Below are positions 16,923-24,784 of a DNA stretch of 38,850 nucleotides, piece by piece. A program made the translations under genes and the position numbers. Under the pieces are notes generated by a model. That model had not been told where the DNA came from. It saw nothing but the letters and a program-made list of their open reading frames with translations, and did not search any database. Source of the stretch: Ktedonobacterales bacterium (lineage in GTDB: Bacteria > Chloroflexota > Ktedonobacteria > Ktedonobacterales > JADMIN01); assembly GCA_025935195.1 (NCBI GenBank), contig JAICVS010000025.1:1-38850 (forward strand), written 5' to 3'. Numbering within the stretch: the stretch's first letter is position 1; every line of letters begins with the position of its first letter.

Positions 16923-17151
16923 CCACTGGATAGGTTCTACGCTACTGGATCGTTTTGGTTGCCGTGGATCACTCTCATCCGTGGCGCTCGCGGTCATTCT
17001 AGCATGCCCGGCGGGCGGCATACAAGCGGATCGGCGGCCGTGAATGGCCGGCGAACGGGCGATGGGCGTGAACGGCCAGTGAACAATTGGATCGCGGCCG
17101 CGAACGGCCGGCAAACAACGTGGCGGCCAGAGCCGTGAATGGCTGGCAAGC

Positions 17152-17228
17152 GGGCCGGCGATTGGACGGGCCGGCGATTGGACGGGCCGGCGATTGGACG
17201 GGCCGGCGATTGGACGGGCCGGCGATTG
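17152..17228 (+). repeat. 16-bp tandem repeat running into element A1
   Basis: GGGCCGGCGATTGGAC is repeated four times without change (17152-17215), then once more for 13 bases. The last unit merges into element A1, whose head is GCCGGCGATTG. The array therefore looks like local amplification of the element's first 16 bases. Confidence 0.85.
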
Positions 17229-17282
17229 AAATCGCGCCTGAAGGCCTGCGGCCACGAAACCGGCCTGCGCCGGTTGGGAGAG
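17218..17282 (+). repeat. Dispersed structured element A, copy 1
   Basis: Three consecutive hairpins: GCGATT-GA-AATCGC (17222-17235), GGCC-TGC-GGCC (17243-17253) and AACCGG-CCTGCG-CCGGTT (17258-17275), then GGGAGAG. Copies at 23646 and 36100 differ in stem bases but keep pairing. Confidence 0.7.
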
Positions 17283-17319
17283 AGCGGCGGGATGGTAAAG
17301 TTGACTGGGATGGTCAACA

Positions 17320-17494
17320 TTGCCGTTTTTGCCGCTTTTCGCATGCGCTTCGACCTCCGATCCATCTCGAACGCTGAATTCAAGCCGTGTTGCGGCCGGC
17401 GGCAACGCGACATGGCGCGTTCTGGGCGGCAAAAGCGGCAAGATTGTGGCAAGAAACGGCAACGATGTGGCACGGTGGACGGCAAAAACGGCAA
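17320..17494. repeat. 15-bp inverted repeats bounding a 175-bp segment
   Basis: TTGCCGTTTTTGCCG at 17320-17334 has an exact reverse complement at 17480-17494. More GGCAA-type strings lie just inside the right end. The size and terminal symmetry recall a MITE, but no target-site duplication is evident, so this is only a candidate. Confidence 0.35.
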
Positions 17495-17744
17495 CGTTTG
17501 GATAGGGTGCTGCCGCATTCACGCAGCCAGGCCGGGGGTTGCACGAGGGAGCAGTGGGCGTGTTTGCTGATGTATGCGGTTGTTCAAGGTGCCAGCGGCG
17601 TGGGGTGACGCTGTGGTGATAGAACTAAAATACCATGGGCAAAGGGAGATGTCAAGTCGCGGATGCCCTGCCATGCGGAAGCAGCTGGGGCGGCCGTATG
17701 GTGAGTGACTGGGAGTCATTTCGAATTTATGTCGGTTCGCCCAG

Positions 17745-17784
17745 GCACACGCTGGCACACGCTGGCACACGCTGGCACACGCTG
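17745..17784 (+). repeat. 10-bp tandem repeat, four copies
   Basis: GCACACGCTG is repeated four times without change. No gene overlaps it. Confidence 0.85.
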
Positions 17785-17819
17785 GCTTGCCGTGTGGCTT
17801 GGGTGCGCCTGGAAGGGAG

Positions 17820-17885
17820 TTATACCGCGTCGGGATGAGGCGTTGTCATGCGTTGGCGTCCCGGCATGAATGCCGGGGTAATCCC
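17820..17885 (+). repeat. Dispersed element B, copy 1
   Basis: The conserved core (17837-17885) contains GTTGTCATGCGTTGG, a hairpin CCCGGCAT-GA-ATGCCGGG (17860-17877) and TAATCCC. It matches 36194-36243 at about 44 of 50 positions, with a paired C-G to T-A change in the stem. On the minus strand ATGACA and TATAAC are 19 bases apart, as in copy 2 (ATGACA/TATGAT). Confidence 0.7.
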
Positions 17886-18012
17886 GCCGCGGATCGGCAT
17901 GGCAATGACAACAACCCAGGATGAGTCGGTAGTATGAGGTTTGAAGCCATCGCGTGACGCCTGGGTGCGTTCGGTGTGTTGTCTGCCAGCAGTCGTCATG
18001 AGCCATGTGGGG

Positions 18013-18489
18013 TCAGCCAGGGGAGAGGGCGCGACGGATGCACATATGCAGCAGCGGGTACGGCTTGCCAATGTTATCCACCGCCGAGCGTCCGACCACC
18101 TCGAAGCCCATCCGCAGGTAGAAGCCTAGCGCCCGCGGATTCTGCTCATTGACATCCAGCTCACGCGCGCCCAACGTCGTCACCGCGTAGCTCAGCAGCC
18201 GCCGTCCGATGCCCTGGCCGCGCCACGCCGGATGGACAAAGAGCATCTCGACCTTGCCATCCTCTACCCCAATGAACCCCGCCACCTGACCAGCACGCTC
18301 GCGCACACACAGCACGTGTGGCACATGGGGAAGGCCAGCGCGTACGAGCGGCCGGATGACCTCGATATCGGCCTCGGTGACAAACGTATGCGTCGCGCGG
18401 ACGGACGCTTCCCACACCGCGACCACACGGGCAAAATCATCCGGGCCAACCGCGGAGACGCCCTCCCGCAACTGAAGCTCCTCACGCAT
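18013..18489 (-). CDS. GNAT family N-acetyltransferase
   Basis: 158 aa. The acetyl-CoA binding motif A is clear (VEMLFVHPAWRGQGIGRRLL), followed by the motif B region LDVNEQNPRALGFYLRMGFE and VVGRSAVDNIGKPYPLLHM. This resembles the YjaB/RimI-like small-molecule or protein acetyltransferases. I choose ATG 18489 because GGGGGTG precedes it; the upstream ATG 18531 has no ribosome binding site and longer extensions run antisense into the PrsW gene. Substrate unknown. Confidence 0.9.
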   Translation of the reverse strand: MREELQLREGVSAVGPDDFARVVAVWEASVRATHTFVTEADIEVIRPLVRAGLPHVPHVLCVRERAGQVAGFIGVEDGKVEMLFVHPAWRGQGIGRRLLSYAVTTLGARELDVNEQNPRALGFYLRMGFEVVGRSAVDNIGKPYPLLHMCIRRALSPG

Positions 18490-18833
18490 CTCGATCACCC
18501 CCGCACTCCGCACTCCCGCCCCGTGTACCATCGTGATATGCCGTAACGAAGACTGGCAGCACATCATACGCGCGCGTGTGCGCACTGGTTTAGAGGGCCG
18601 GGCAAGAGCATGTCCCATACGCCAACACGCCACACAGTCTAGCGAACATGCCAGAGCGTTACGCCACCTGACAACGGCAGTTCCCCACTCCCTCGCCGCA
18701 CGCCACGACTTCGCTTGAATGCGCAAGTGCAAGCGGAGAACGTGACCGTCACGCAACCGGATCGACGCTGCATACCACCCGGCCCGGCCGCGTCTGGTAT
18801 AGTGGCGGAACGGAGCGTGCCGGCTGAGCGAGT
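18490..18833. other. Divergent intergenic region between GNAT and FHA-PrsW genes
   Basis: About 350 bases with no convincing gene. It must carry both outward promoters. I can point to only one, the extended -10 for the FHA-PrsW gene near its right end. Confidence 0.5.
18795..18803 (+). promoter_or_regulatory. Extended -10 promoter of the FHA-PrsW gene
   Basis: TGGTATAGT fits TGn-TATAGT, with no matching -35. The transcript would start near 18810, giving a leader of about 34 nt before ATG 18844. GGAGGG at 18834-18839 is the ribosome binding site. Confidence 0.5.
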
Positions 18834-18843
18834 GGAGGGTCAG

Positions 18844-20628
18844 ATGCGAGGAGCGCCACGCACCCTGCTCCGCCAGATCAGGCCGGTAGCGCTGCCCGCC
18901 TTCCCGTTGCTCGCGTCGCCGATGCTCGGCGTCCTGCGCATCCTGCCGGACGCCTCCACGCTGCCGGACCTCGTCGCGCCATCCGCGCCATCTTCCCGGC
19001 GCGTGTTCGCTGATGGCGGCCTCGTCTGGCCGATCACCGCCCCGCTGACCACCATCGGCCGTGATCTGCGTAACACGGTTGTGCTGCTCGATCCCTCGGC
19101 CTCGCGCGAGCACGCCAGCCTCCGCCTGGCGGGCGGCGCCTGGAGCCTGGAGAACGTCTCATCCGCCAACGTCGTCCACGCCGGCGCCGTCACGCTCCAG
19201 CCCGGCGAGCGCGCGACTCTCCACCCTGGCGAGTCGTTCTGCCTCGGTGAGACGCGCATTCAACTGGTGGCTCCGGCCGTGGCCTCAGCCGCCGCGCACG
19301 CGCCCAGCTCATCTGGCCTATCTGATGACGAGCGCGATGCCTTGCGGTTGCCGCCGGAGGAGGGCGCGACGGGCCTACTCGATCCGGGCGTCACGCTGGC
19401 GTTCGCGTTTGCCGCCCGCCGCGACCGGCGCGAGTGGTGGGCTGCCGCCGCCGTCGGGCTGCTGCTGCTGCTCGCGGGCGCCGTCGTCACCATCGGCGCC
19501 GCCACTCTGGCCGGGCGCGATGCCTTCGCCCTCGGCGGCGCCCGTCAGGTGTTCGCCGCGCTCACCATCCCGCTCGTGCCGGCGCTCGGCGTCGCGCTGC
19601 TCGTCGCCACGCTGGATCGTTACGAGCGCGAGCCGCTGGTGACGCTGCTGGCGGCCTTCGCCTGGGGCGCGCTGATCGCCGTGCCGCCCGCACTCGTCTT
19701 TGAGACGGGCGTGAGCCGCGTGCTGGGGAGCGGTGTGGTGGGCGGCGGGCCGGGCGCCGATCTGCCGCTCGTCGCTCTGGTGGCCGGCAGCACCGGATTG
19801 GTCGAGGAGGTGGTGAAGGGCGCGGGCCTGCTCGCGCTGCTGCTCGCCCTGCGTGACGAGTTCGACAATGTCACGGATGGCGTGCTGTATGGCCTCATCA
19901 TCGGCGCGGGCTTCGGCATGGTGGAGAACTTCGTGTACTTCGCCCAGAGTCCGCATAACCAACTCGCGTTCCTCGTGATCGGCCGTGTCGCGCTCGGCTG
20001 GCTCAGCCACTCTACCTACACCGCGCTTTTCGGCGCCGGGCTGGGCCTGGCCCGCGAGGCACACCGGCGCCGTTGGGGTCCGCCGCTGCTGGGGTTGCTG
20101 GCGGCCGTGCTGCTCCACGCGGTGTTCGACTTCGTCGTGCTCTCCGCGCCGATCACCGCGCCGATCGCCGCGCGTGCCGGCCCGCTGGCCGGCCATCCCG
20201 CGCTGGTGGCCGCTGGAACGCTGCTGTGCGCCTACGGTCCCCTTTTCGCCGCGCAGATCGCGCTGCTACGCCAGACGCTCGCGGCATTGCGGCGCGAAGC
20301 GGAGATCGTGCGCGTACACCTGGCGGATGAAGTGCTCACCGGCGCCGTCACAGTGGAGGAATACGTGCTGGCGCAAGACGCCGCCCGCGGCGATGCGCTG
20401 GAACGCGGCGTCCTGTTCGCGCGCGGTCCGGCCGCCTATCTCGTCGCGCGCGCGCTGCGTCAGACCGCCATCGGGCTGGCGTTCCGCAGGTGGCATGTGG
20501 CGTGCGGCGATGCTCCCAAGCCGAGCGCACGGCAGCCCGAAGACCTCTACCGCATTCGTCTCGCGAAGCTGCGGGCGTCGCTCACGCGGCGGCTGGCGCA
20601 GGGGAACCCGCTCACATCTGAGCCGTAA
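18844..20628 (+). CDS. FHA-domain PrsW-type intramembrane protease
   Basis: 594 aa. An N-terminal FHA phosphopeptide-binding domain (about 50-145) carries TIGRDLRNTVVLLD ... SREHASLRL. After a linker, eight or so membrane helices form a PrsW/CAAX-protease-like domain with its three signatures: EEVVK (Glu321, Glu322), GFGMVENFVYF (Glu361) and LHAVFDFVV (His425, Asp429). PrsW proteases cut membrane anti-sigma factors. A soluble C-terminal tail of about 110 residues is highly charged. Fusion to FHA suggests that proteolysis or location is gated by Thr phosphorylation (inference). The start is set by GGAGGG four bases upstream; the frame opens earlier at 18715 without one. Confidence 0.9.
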   Translation: MRGAPRTLLRQIRPVALPAFPLLASPMLGVLRILPDASTLPDLVAPSAPSSRRVFADGGLVWPITAPLTTIGRDLRNTVVLLDPSASREHASLRLAGGAWSLENVSSANVVHAGAVTLQPGERATLHPGESFCLGETRIQLVAPAVASAAAHAPSSSGLSDDERDALRLPPEEGATGLLDPGVTLAFAFAARRDRREWWAAAAVGLLLLLAGAVVTIGAATLAGRDAFALGGARQVFAALTIPLVPALGVALLVATLDRYEREPLVTLLAAFAWGALIAVPPALVFETGVSRVLGSGVVGGGPGADLPLVALVAGSTGLVEEVVKGAGLLALLLALRDEFDNVTDGVLYGLIIGAGFGMVENFVYFAQSPHNQLAFLVIGRVALGWLSHSTYTALFGAGLGLAREAHRRRWGPPLLGLLAAVLLHAVFDFVVLSAPITAPIAARAGPLAGHPALVAAGTLLCAYGPLFAAQIALLRQTLAALRREAEIVRVHLADEVLTGAVTVEEYVLAQDAARGDALERGVLFARGPAAYLVARALRQTAIGLAFRRWHVACGDAPKPSARQPEDLYRIRLAKLRASLTRRLAQGNPLTSEP

Positions 20629-20669
20629 CCCGGAAGCCCCAAAACGTGCCCATCCACCCGCGCGTACGC

Positions 20670-20757
20670 TATACTGAGCGCGCCGGCGGCGCCACGGGCC
20701 GTTGGCCCTATACCCGGCATCATGACCTACACCGCCTCGTCCCGGCACAGCGCCGGG
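20670..20757 (+). promoter_or_regulatory. Promoter and hairpin leader of the O-antigen ligase gene
   Basis: TATACT at 20670-20675 is a good -10; the -35 is weak. The predicted leader of about 95 nt holds two hairpins, GGGCC-GTT-GGCCC (20696-20708) and CCCGGC-ACAGC-GCCGGG (20741-20757), the second ending nine bases before the GGGAG ribosome binding site at 20766. Confidence 0.4.
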
Positions 20758-20776
20758 TGAGCTTTGGGAGCCGCGC

Positions 20777-22408
20777 ATGATTTCGTCTGAGCAGATCGCC
20801 GAGCAGATCGCGCGCGTCTCCGACGCGCTGGCCGCGCCGCTGCGCCGGCTGCGCGGCCCCTGGGGCCAGGCGCTGGTGATCGTCGCGCTGGCCGTGGTCT
20901 GCCTGGGCCTGATCGCGCGCCAGAAGACCACCACCCCGTTCGCCTACCTGCTGCTGTTCGTCTTCACGGTGGGCATCATCCTGCTGCGGCGCGACCGCGC
21001 CGCGGCTGTGCTGTGCGTCGCGCTGCTGCTCTGGATTGATTGGTATGGTCTGATCAAGGTCAATAGCGTCATTCCGCTGACGTTACTGGCGGTCGGCTTC
21101 TTCCTGGTCGCCCGCGCGCTGGAAGGGCGCATCTACCTGCGCCCGCGCGAGTGGGTGCCGTGGGCGCGGCTGCCGCGGTCGTGGCTGTGGGCGGTGGTGC
21201 TGCTGCTGGGCGTGCTCGCCTTCGCGCACAGCCCGGCGCGCACCGATGCCGCCTATTACTTCCTCACCGTGCTGTGTCTCGCGCCGCTCTTCTGGGCGCT
21301 CGGCACACAGGTGGCGCGCACCACCGCGGACCTGCGCGCGCTGCTGAATATGCTCACGGTGATCGGCGTGATCGTCGCGCTGCACAGCATCGTCGAGTCG
21401 GCGGCGCATGTCTTCCTGTTCGAGACGCCGGGGCATCGCGCCGATGTGTTCACGCACGGCTTCTTCACGCTCGTTACCGGCTCGACCAAGGTCATCCGCG
21501 CCAGCTCGTTCCTGGGCAACCCGGACTCCGACGGCCCGTTCCTCGCCGTGATGGCTTGCTGCGCACTGGGGCTGCTCGTCACGGCCCGGGCGTGGCCGGC
21601 CAGGCTTCTCGCCGCGGCGGAGACGCTCACGATCGTGATCGCGCTGCTCTTCACCTACACCGCCGCCGCCTGGATCGCGTTTGGCTGCGCGCTCGTCGTC
21701 TTTCTGGCGCTCGCTACGCATGGTTTGCGCCGTGTCTACCTGTTCGGCGGCACGGCCGTGGCCGGGCTGGCGGGATATGCGATTTTCCGCACACACTTCG
21801 CCGCGTTGTTCGAGCATGCCCAGGGGCCAAACGAGCTCTCGCTGCGCATCCAGATCTGGGATACGGCCGTACACTTGATCCGCGCGCATCCACTGTTGGG
21901 CATCGGCCTCGGACTCGGCGCACCGTACGAGCGGGTGGCGGCGCCCGTCGCGCGCGCGCTGCGCGACCAGTTGGATTCGCACCCGCACAACGTCTTCCTC
22001 GAGCTGGCGGCGCTGGCCGGCATCCCGCTGCTGCTGGCCTTTTTGGCGGTGCTGGCGCTCACCATCCGGCGCGTGCTGCTGTATTATCTGCGCGCCACTT
22101 GGGAGGAGCGGGCGCTCTTCGCCGCCGTGCTTGCCGCCGTCACGGTGCTGTGCGTGGATGGGCTGGCCGACCGCACCTGGACGCTGCCACCGATCGCGGC
22201 GGTGGGCTGGCTGATCCTGAGCGCCGCCGCCGCGCCCGCGCTGGGCGCCTCGCTCGCCCGCGCATCCGGTCACGCGGCTGGTCGTGTCGCGCTCCCCGCG
22301 CCTCCCCTGCCGTCTATGACAATGAGCGCCAGCGGACCGGGCAGCGCGGACCCGCTCGGCGCCATCCGGCGCTTCGACGAGCGCATTCCTGACGACATCC
22401 ACGATTAG
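20777..22408 (+). CDS. O-antigen ligase/Wzy family membrane protein
   Basis: 543 aa with about 11-12 membrane helices. The family signature is the loop RIQIWDTAVHLIRAHPLLGI ... LDSHPHNVFLELAALAGIPL, typical of Wzy_C-domain ligases and polymerases that join sugar chains to lipid A, proteins or growing polymers at the outer face of the membrane. The last 60 residues are a soluble tail. ATG 20777 follows GGGAG by six bases. The gene is 18 bases upstream of a GT4 gene, so it belongs to a surface polysaccharide or glycoprotein pathway. Ligase and polymerase roles cannot be told apart. Confidence 0.88.
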   Translation: MISSEQIAEQIARVSDALAAPLRRLRGPWGQALVIVALAVVCLGLIARQKTTTPFAYLLLFVFTVGIILLRRDRAAAVLCVALLLWIDWYGLIKVNSVIPLTLLAVGFFLVARALEGRIYLRPREWVPWARLPRSWLWAVVLLLGVLAFAHSPARTDAAYYFLTVLCLAPLFWALGTQVARTTADLRALLNMLTVIGVIVALHSIVESAAHVFLFETPGHRADVFTHGFFTLVTGSTKVIRASSFLGNPDSDGPFLAVMACCALGLLVTARAWPARLLAAAETLTIVIALLFTYTAAAWIAFGCALVVFLALATHGLRRVYLFGGTAVAGLAGYAIFRTHFAALFEHAQGPNELSLRIQIWDTAVHLIRAHPLLGIGLGLGAPYERVAAPVARALRDQLDSHPHNVFLELAALAGIPLLLAFLAVLALTIRRVLLYYLRATWEERALFAAVLAAVTVLCVDGLADRTWTLPPIAAVGWLILSAAAAPALGASLARASGHAAGRVALPAPPLPSMTMSASGPGSADPLGAIRRFDERIPDDIHD

Positions 22409-22426
22409 GGAAACCGAGACAGCCGC

Positions 22427-23593
22427 GTGTCCAGGCCCATTCTGTACATCAGCCCTACCGCTGTGCATGGCGGGGCGGAAGAGGTGCTGCTGCGCGTCAT
22501 GCTCTATGCGCGCGCGCTGGACTATGCGCCGGTGCTGGTGGCGCCGCGGGCGGGTTGGCTGACCGAGCGATGCGCCGCGCACACCATCCCGGTCGAGACG
22601 CTGCCCGTCATCCCGGATACGTTCGCGACGACGAGCTGGCGCCAGCAGCTCCGGCCGTGGCTGCCGAGCGCGCTGGGCATCGCCCGGCTCGCGCGCAAGT
22701 GGCGCCCCGCCATCGTCCACTCCAATACGCCGCGCGTCTCGTACCACGGCGGGCTGGGCGCGCGGCTGGCCGGCGTGCGCACCGTCACGCACGTCCACGA
22801 CATCTACGGCCTGCCCTACGCCTCCCGCCCGCAAGCACGCCTGCTGGCTGCCCTGGCGGATTGGACGCTGGCGCCCTCGCACGCTGTCGAGCGGGCGGTG
22901 GTCGGCTACGCGCCCAGGCTGCGCTCGCGCATCCAGACGCTCTATAACGGCTGGGACGCCGCTGAGTACGACGACGTTCGCCCGGCGGATCTGCGCGCGC
23001 TCTACGGTATCCCGTCCGATGCCATCGTGATCGGCGCCGCCGCCGCCATGCATCCCTGGAAGGGCCAGGACGTGCTGATCGAGGCGTTTCGCCCTGTGCG
23101 CGAGCGGGAGCCGCGCGCTCATCTCGTGCTGGTGGGTGGCGCGCAAGGCGGCGCGGCGCAGAGCGCGTTCGAGGCGGAGCTGCACGGGCGCGTCGCCGCG
23201 TATGGCCTCGGCGGCGCCGTCACTTTCACCGGTTGGCGTGAGGATGCGCTGGCCTTCATCCGCGCCTTCGATATCTTCGTTCATGCGCCAACTCAGCCTG
23301 ACCCGCTGCCTACCGTCGTGCTGCACGCCGCCGCGCTGGGCCGCGCCATCGTCGCCTCGAACACCGGCGGCATCCCTGAGATCGTGCCGGAGGGGGTGGG
23401 TGGGCTGCTCGTTCCCGCGGGCGACGCGGATGCGCTCGCTCGTGCGATTGGCGAGCTCCTGGACGATCCCACGCGGCGCGGTGCGCTCGGCGAGCGGGCG
23501 CGCGCCCACTTCATCGAGCGATTCTCGCGCCGGCAGATGATTGAGGGCCTTGCCCACGCCTACGAGGCATGCCTGCGCCGGGAGGGGCGGTGA
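22427..23593 (+). CDS. Glycosyltransferase family 4 protein
   Basis: 388 aa GT-B enzyme. The N-terminal Rossmann half holds SPTAVHGGAEEVLLRVMLYA and VHSNTPRVSYHGGL. The C-terminal half has the GT4 pattern: AAAMHPWKGQDVLIEAF, VTFTGWREDALAFIRAFDIF, and the donor-binding E-x7-E region read here as PLPTVVLHAAALGRAIVASN ... GGIPEIVPEG. In that motif the usual first Glu (FGLVxxEAMA) appears replaced, as in PLPTVVLHAAA. GTG 22427 is the start though its ribosome binding site is weak. Probably co-transcribed with the ligase gene. Sugar donor and acceptor unknown. Confidence 0.9.
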   Translation: MSRPILYISPTAVHGGAEEVLLRVMLYARALDYAPVLVAPRAGWLTERCAAHTIPVETLPVIPDTFATTSWRQQLRPWLPSALGIARLARKWRPAIVHSNTPRVSYHGGLGARLAGVRTVTHVHDIYGLPYASRPQARLLAALADWTLAPSHAVERAVVGYAPRLRSRIQTLYNGWDAAEYDDVRPADLRALYGIPSDAIVIGAAAAMHPWKGQDVLIEAFRPVREREPRAHLVLVGGAQGGAAQSAFEAELHGRVAAYGLGGAVTFTGWREDALAFIRAFDIFVHAPTQPDPLPTVVLHAAALGRAIVASNTGGIPEIVPEGVGGLLVPAGDADALARAIGELLDDPTRRGALGERARAHFIERFSRRQMIEGLAHAYEACLRREGR

Positions 23594-23645
23594 GGTGGAC
23601 GCGCGGCCATGATGCGTTTTGACAATTTATGGCGGACAACAGCGA

Positions 23646-23710
23646 GCCGGCGGTTGAAACCGCGCCTGGGGGCCGGTGGCCGCAAAGTCCGCCGTCGCGG
23701 ACTGGAGAGA
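23646..23710 (+). repeat. Dispersed structured element A, copy 2
   Basis: Hairpins GCGGTT-GA-AACCGC (23650-23663), GGCC-GGT-GGCC (23671-23681) and GTCCGC-CGTC-GCGGAC (23687-23702), then TGGAGAGAG. It sits between two convergent glycosyltransferase genes, where it could serve as a bidirectional transcription stop. Confidence 0.75.
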
Positions 23711-23759
23711 GAGGCGGTGAAGTGTCCGCATCTCTGTGTCAAACCGCATCATGGCTGGA

Positions 23760-24740
23760 TCAGGATACCGCCTGCCGAGCGTGCCTGCGCGCCCGCACCG
23801 CCTCGATGAGCCGGCGCGGCACGAGCAGCTTCAGCCAGAGGGTGCGCACTTCGGGTGAGCGCCCCTCCAGCAGCAGCCCTGGATGCAGGCGCAGCGCCGC
23901 CCGCAGCTCGCGCCGTGCCGCCGCCACGTCACCGATGGAGAAGGTCAACCAGGCGCGCAGATACAGGTGATACGCCTCGATCTCGGCACGATGTGGCGTG
24001 AGCTCGGCGCTCATCTCTGGCGCGGCGAAGGCGGCATCCAGCATGGCGCGGTGGTTGGCGAGGTAGCGGTCCACGTTGCGCGCGTTGTAGTGCGAGGTCA
24101 GCCCATCCGGCTGCAAGCGATAGCCCAGCACCACGCGCGGCACGTAGCCCACCGCTCCACCGGCGGTCGCGGCGCGCACCCACACGTCCCAATCTTCGCA
24201 GATGCTTTGGAACGCCGGATTGAAGCCGCCGATGCGCTCCCACACGCTCCGCCGCAGCAGCGCCGCGCCGAGATGGATGTAGTTGCGCCGCAGCAGGCGC
24301 CGCAGCTCGCGCGCGCCAGCGCAGACCCCCGCCGGTCGCGTGCCATCGGGGACGAAGAGCGGCGAGGGCGGGCCGCCCGGTGTTCCCATGCTCGTTTGCC
24401 CGTAGGCCATCCCTGCCTCTGGATGCGCCTCCATCAGCGCGAGCAGCCGCGCGATGGCCTGGGGATGGAGGATGTCGTCGGAGTCGAGGAAGTGCAGGTA
24501 GTCTCCCGTCGCCACGCTCGCGCCATGGTTGCGCGCCGCCGCCACGCCGGCGTTCTCCTGGCGCAGATAGCGCACAGCGTCTCCGAACTCCGCGGTCACG
24601 TCCGCGGTCTCGTCGGTCGAGCCGTCGTCCACGACGATCACCTCGCGGTCGGTGTGCGTCTGGGCCAGTGCGCTCTGAACGGCCTCGCGCAACAGACGCG
24701 CGCGGTTGTAGGTCGGGATCACGATGCTGACGCGCGCCAT
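23760..24740 (-). CDS. Glycosyltransferase family 2 protein
   Basis: 326 aa GT-A enzyme. The N-terminus reads VSIVIPTYNRARLLREAVQS, followed by VIVVDDGSTDETADV, NAGVAAARNHG and the metal-binding HFLDSDD. Next come the GGFNPAFQSICEDWDVWVRA acceptor-side motif (ED-x-D/W) and a helical C-terminal part. ATG 24740 follows GGGAGGAC; the frame continuing to 25088 lies antisense in the flippase gene. It is 44 bases downstream of the flippase, so both are likely co-transcribed. Confidence 0.93.
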   Translation of the reverse strand: MARVSIVIPTYNRARLLREAVQSALAQTHTDREVIVVDDGSTDETADVTAEFGDAVRYLRQENAGVAAARNHGASVATGDYLHFLDSDDILHPQAIARLLALMEAHPEAGMAYGQTSMGTPGGPPSPLFVPDGTRPAGVCAGARELRRLLRRNYIHLGAALLRRSVWERIGGFNPAFQSICEDWDVWVRAATAGGAVGYVPRVVLGYRLQPDGLTSHYNARNVDRYLANHRAMLDAAFAAPEMSAELTPHRAEIEAYHLYLRAWLTFSIGDVAAARRELRAALRLHPGLLLEGRSPEVRTLWLKLLVPRRLIEAVRARRHARQAVS

Positions 24741-24784
24741 CCGTCCTCCCTCACCAGGATGCTTCTCGCTCGTCGCGGCGATCG

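Larger units (their letters stand above)
16860..18012. other. 1.15-kb gene-free, repeat-dense region
   Basis: No supportable gene on either strand; open frames here simply translate repeats. It holds, in order: palindrome C1; four irregular copies of a CGTGAAYGGCCGGCRAAC-like string (about 17038-17150); a 16-bp tandem array; element A1; a 15-bp inverted repeat pair; a 10-bp tandem array; and element B1. It looks like a repeat-accumulation hot spot between the hydrolase and GNAT genes. Confidence 0.7.

Noticed and set aside
17038-17150. Four related strings (CGTGAAYGGCCGGCRAAC-like) at intervals of about 29, 31 and 35 bases, superficially CRISPR-like
   Set aside because: The repeats are short and imperfect, the spacing is irregular, the intervening bases resemble the repeats, and no cas gene is near. 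Treated as degenerate repeat DNA.
16860-17522. Long N-terminal extension of the alpha/beta hydrolase frame
   Set aside because: The extension translates the tandem and dispersed repeats, and a strong ribosome binding site precedes the internal ATG 16859.
18490-19113. N-terminal extension of the GNAT frame to 19113
   Set aside because: It runs antisense into the FHA domain and is rich in Arg/Gln/Gly. ATG 18489 has a ribosome binding site and gives normal GNAT length.
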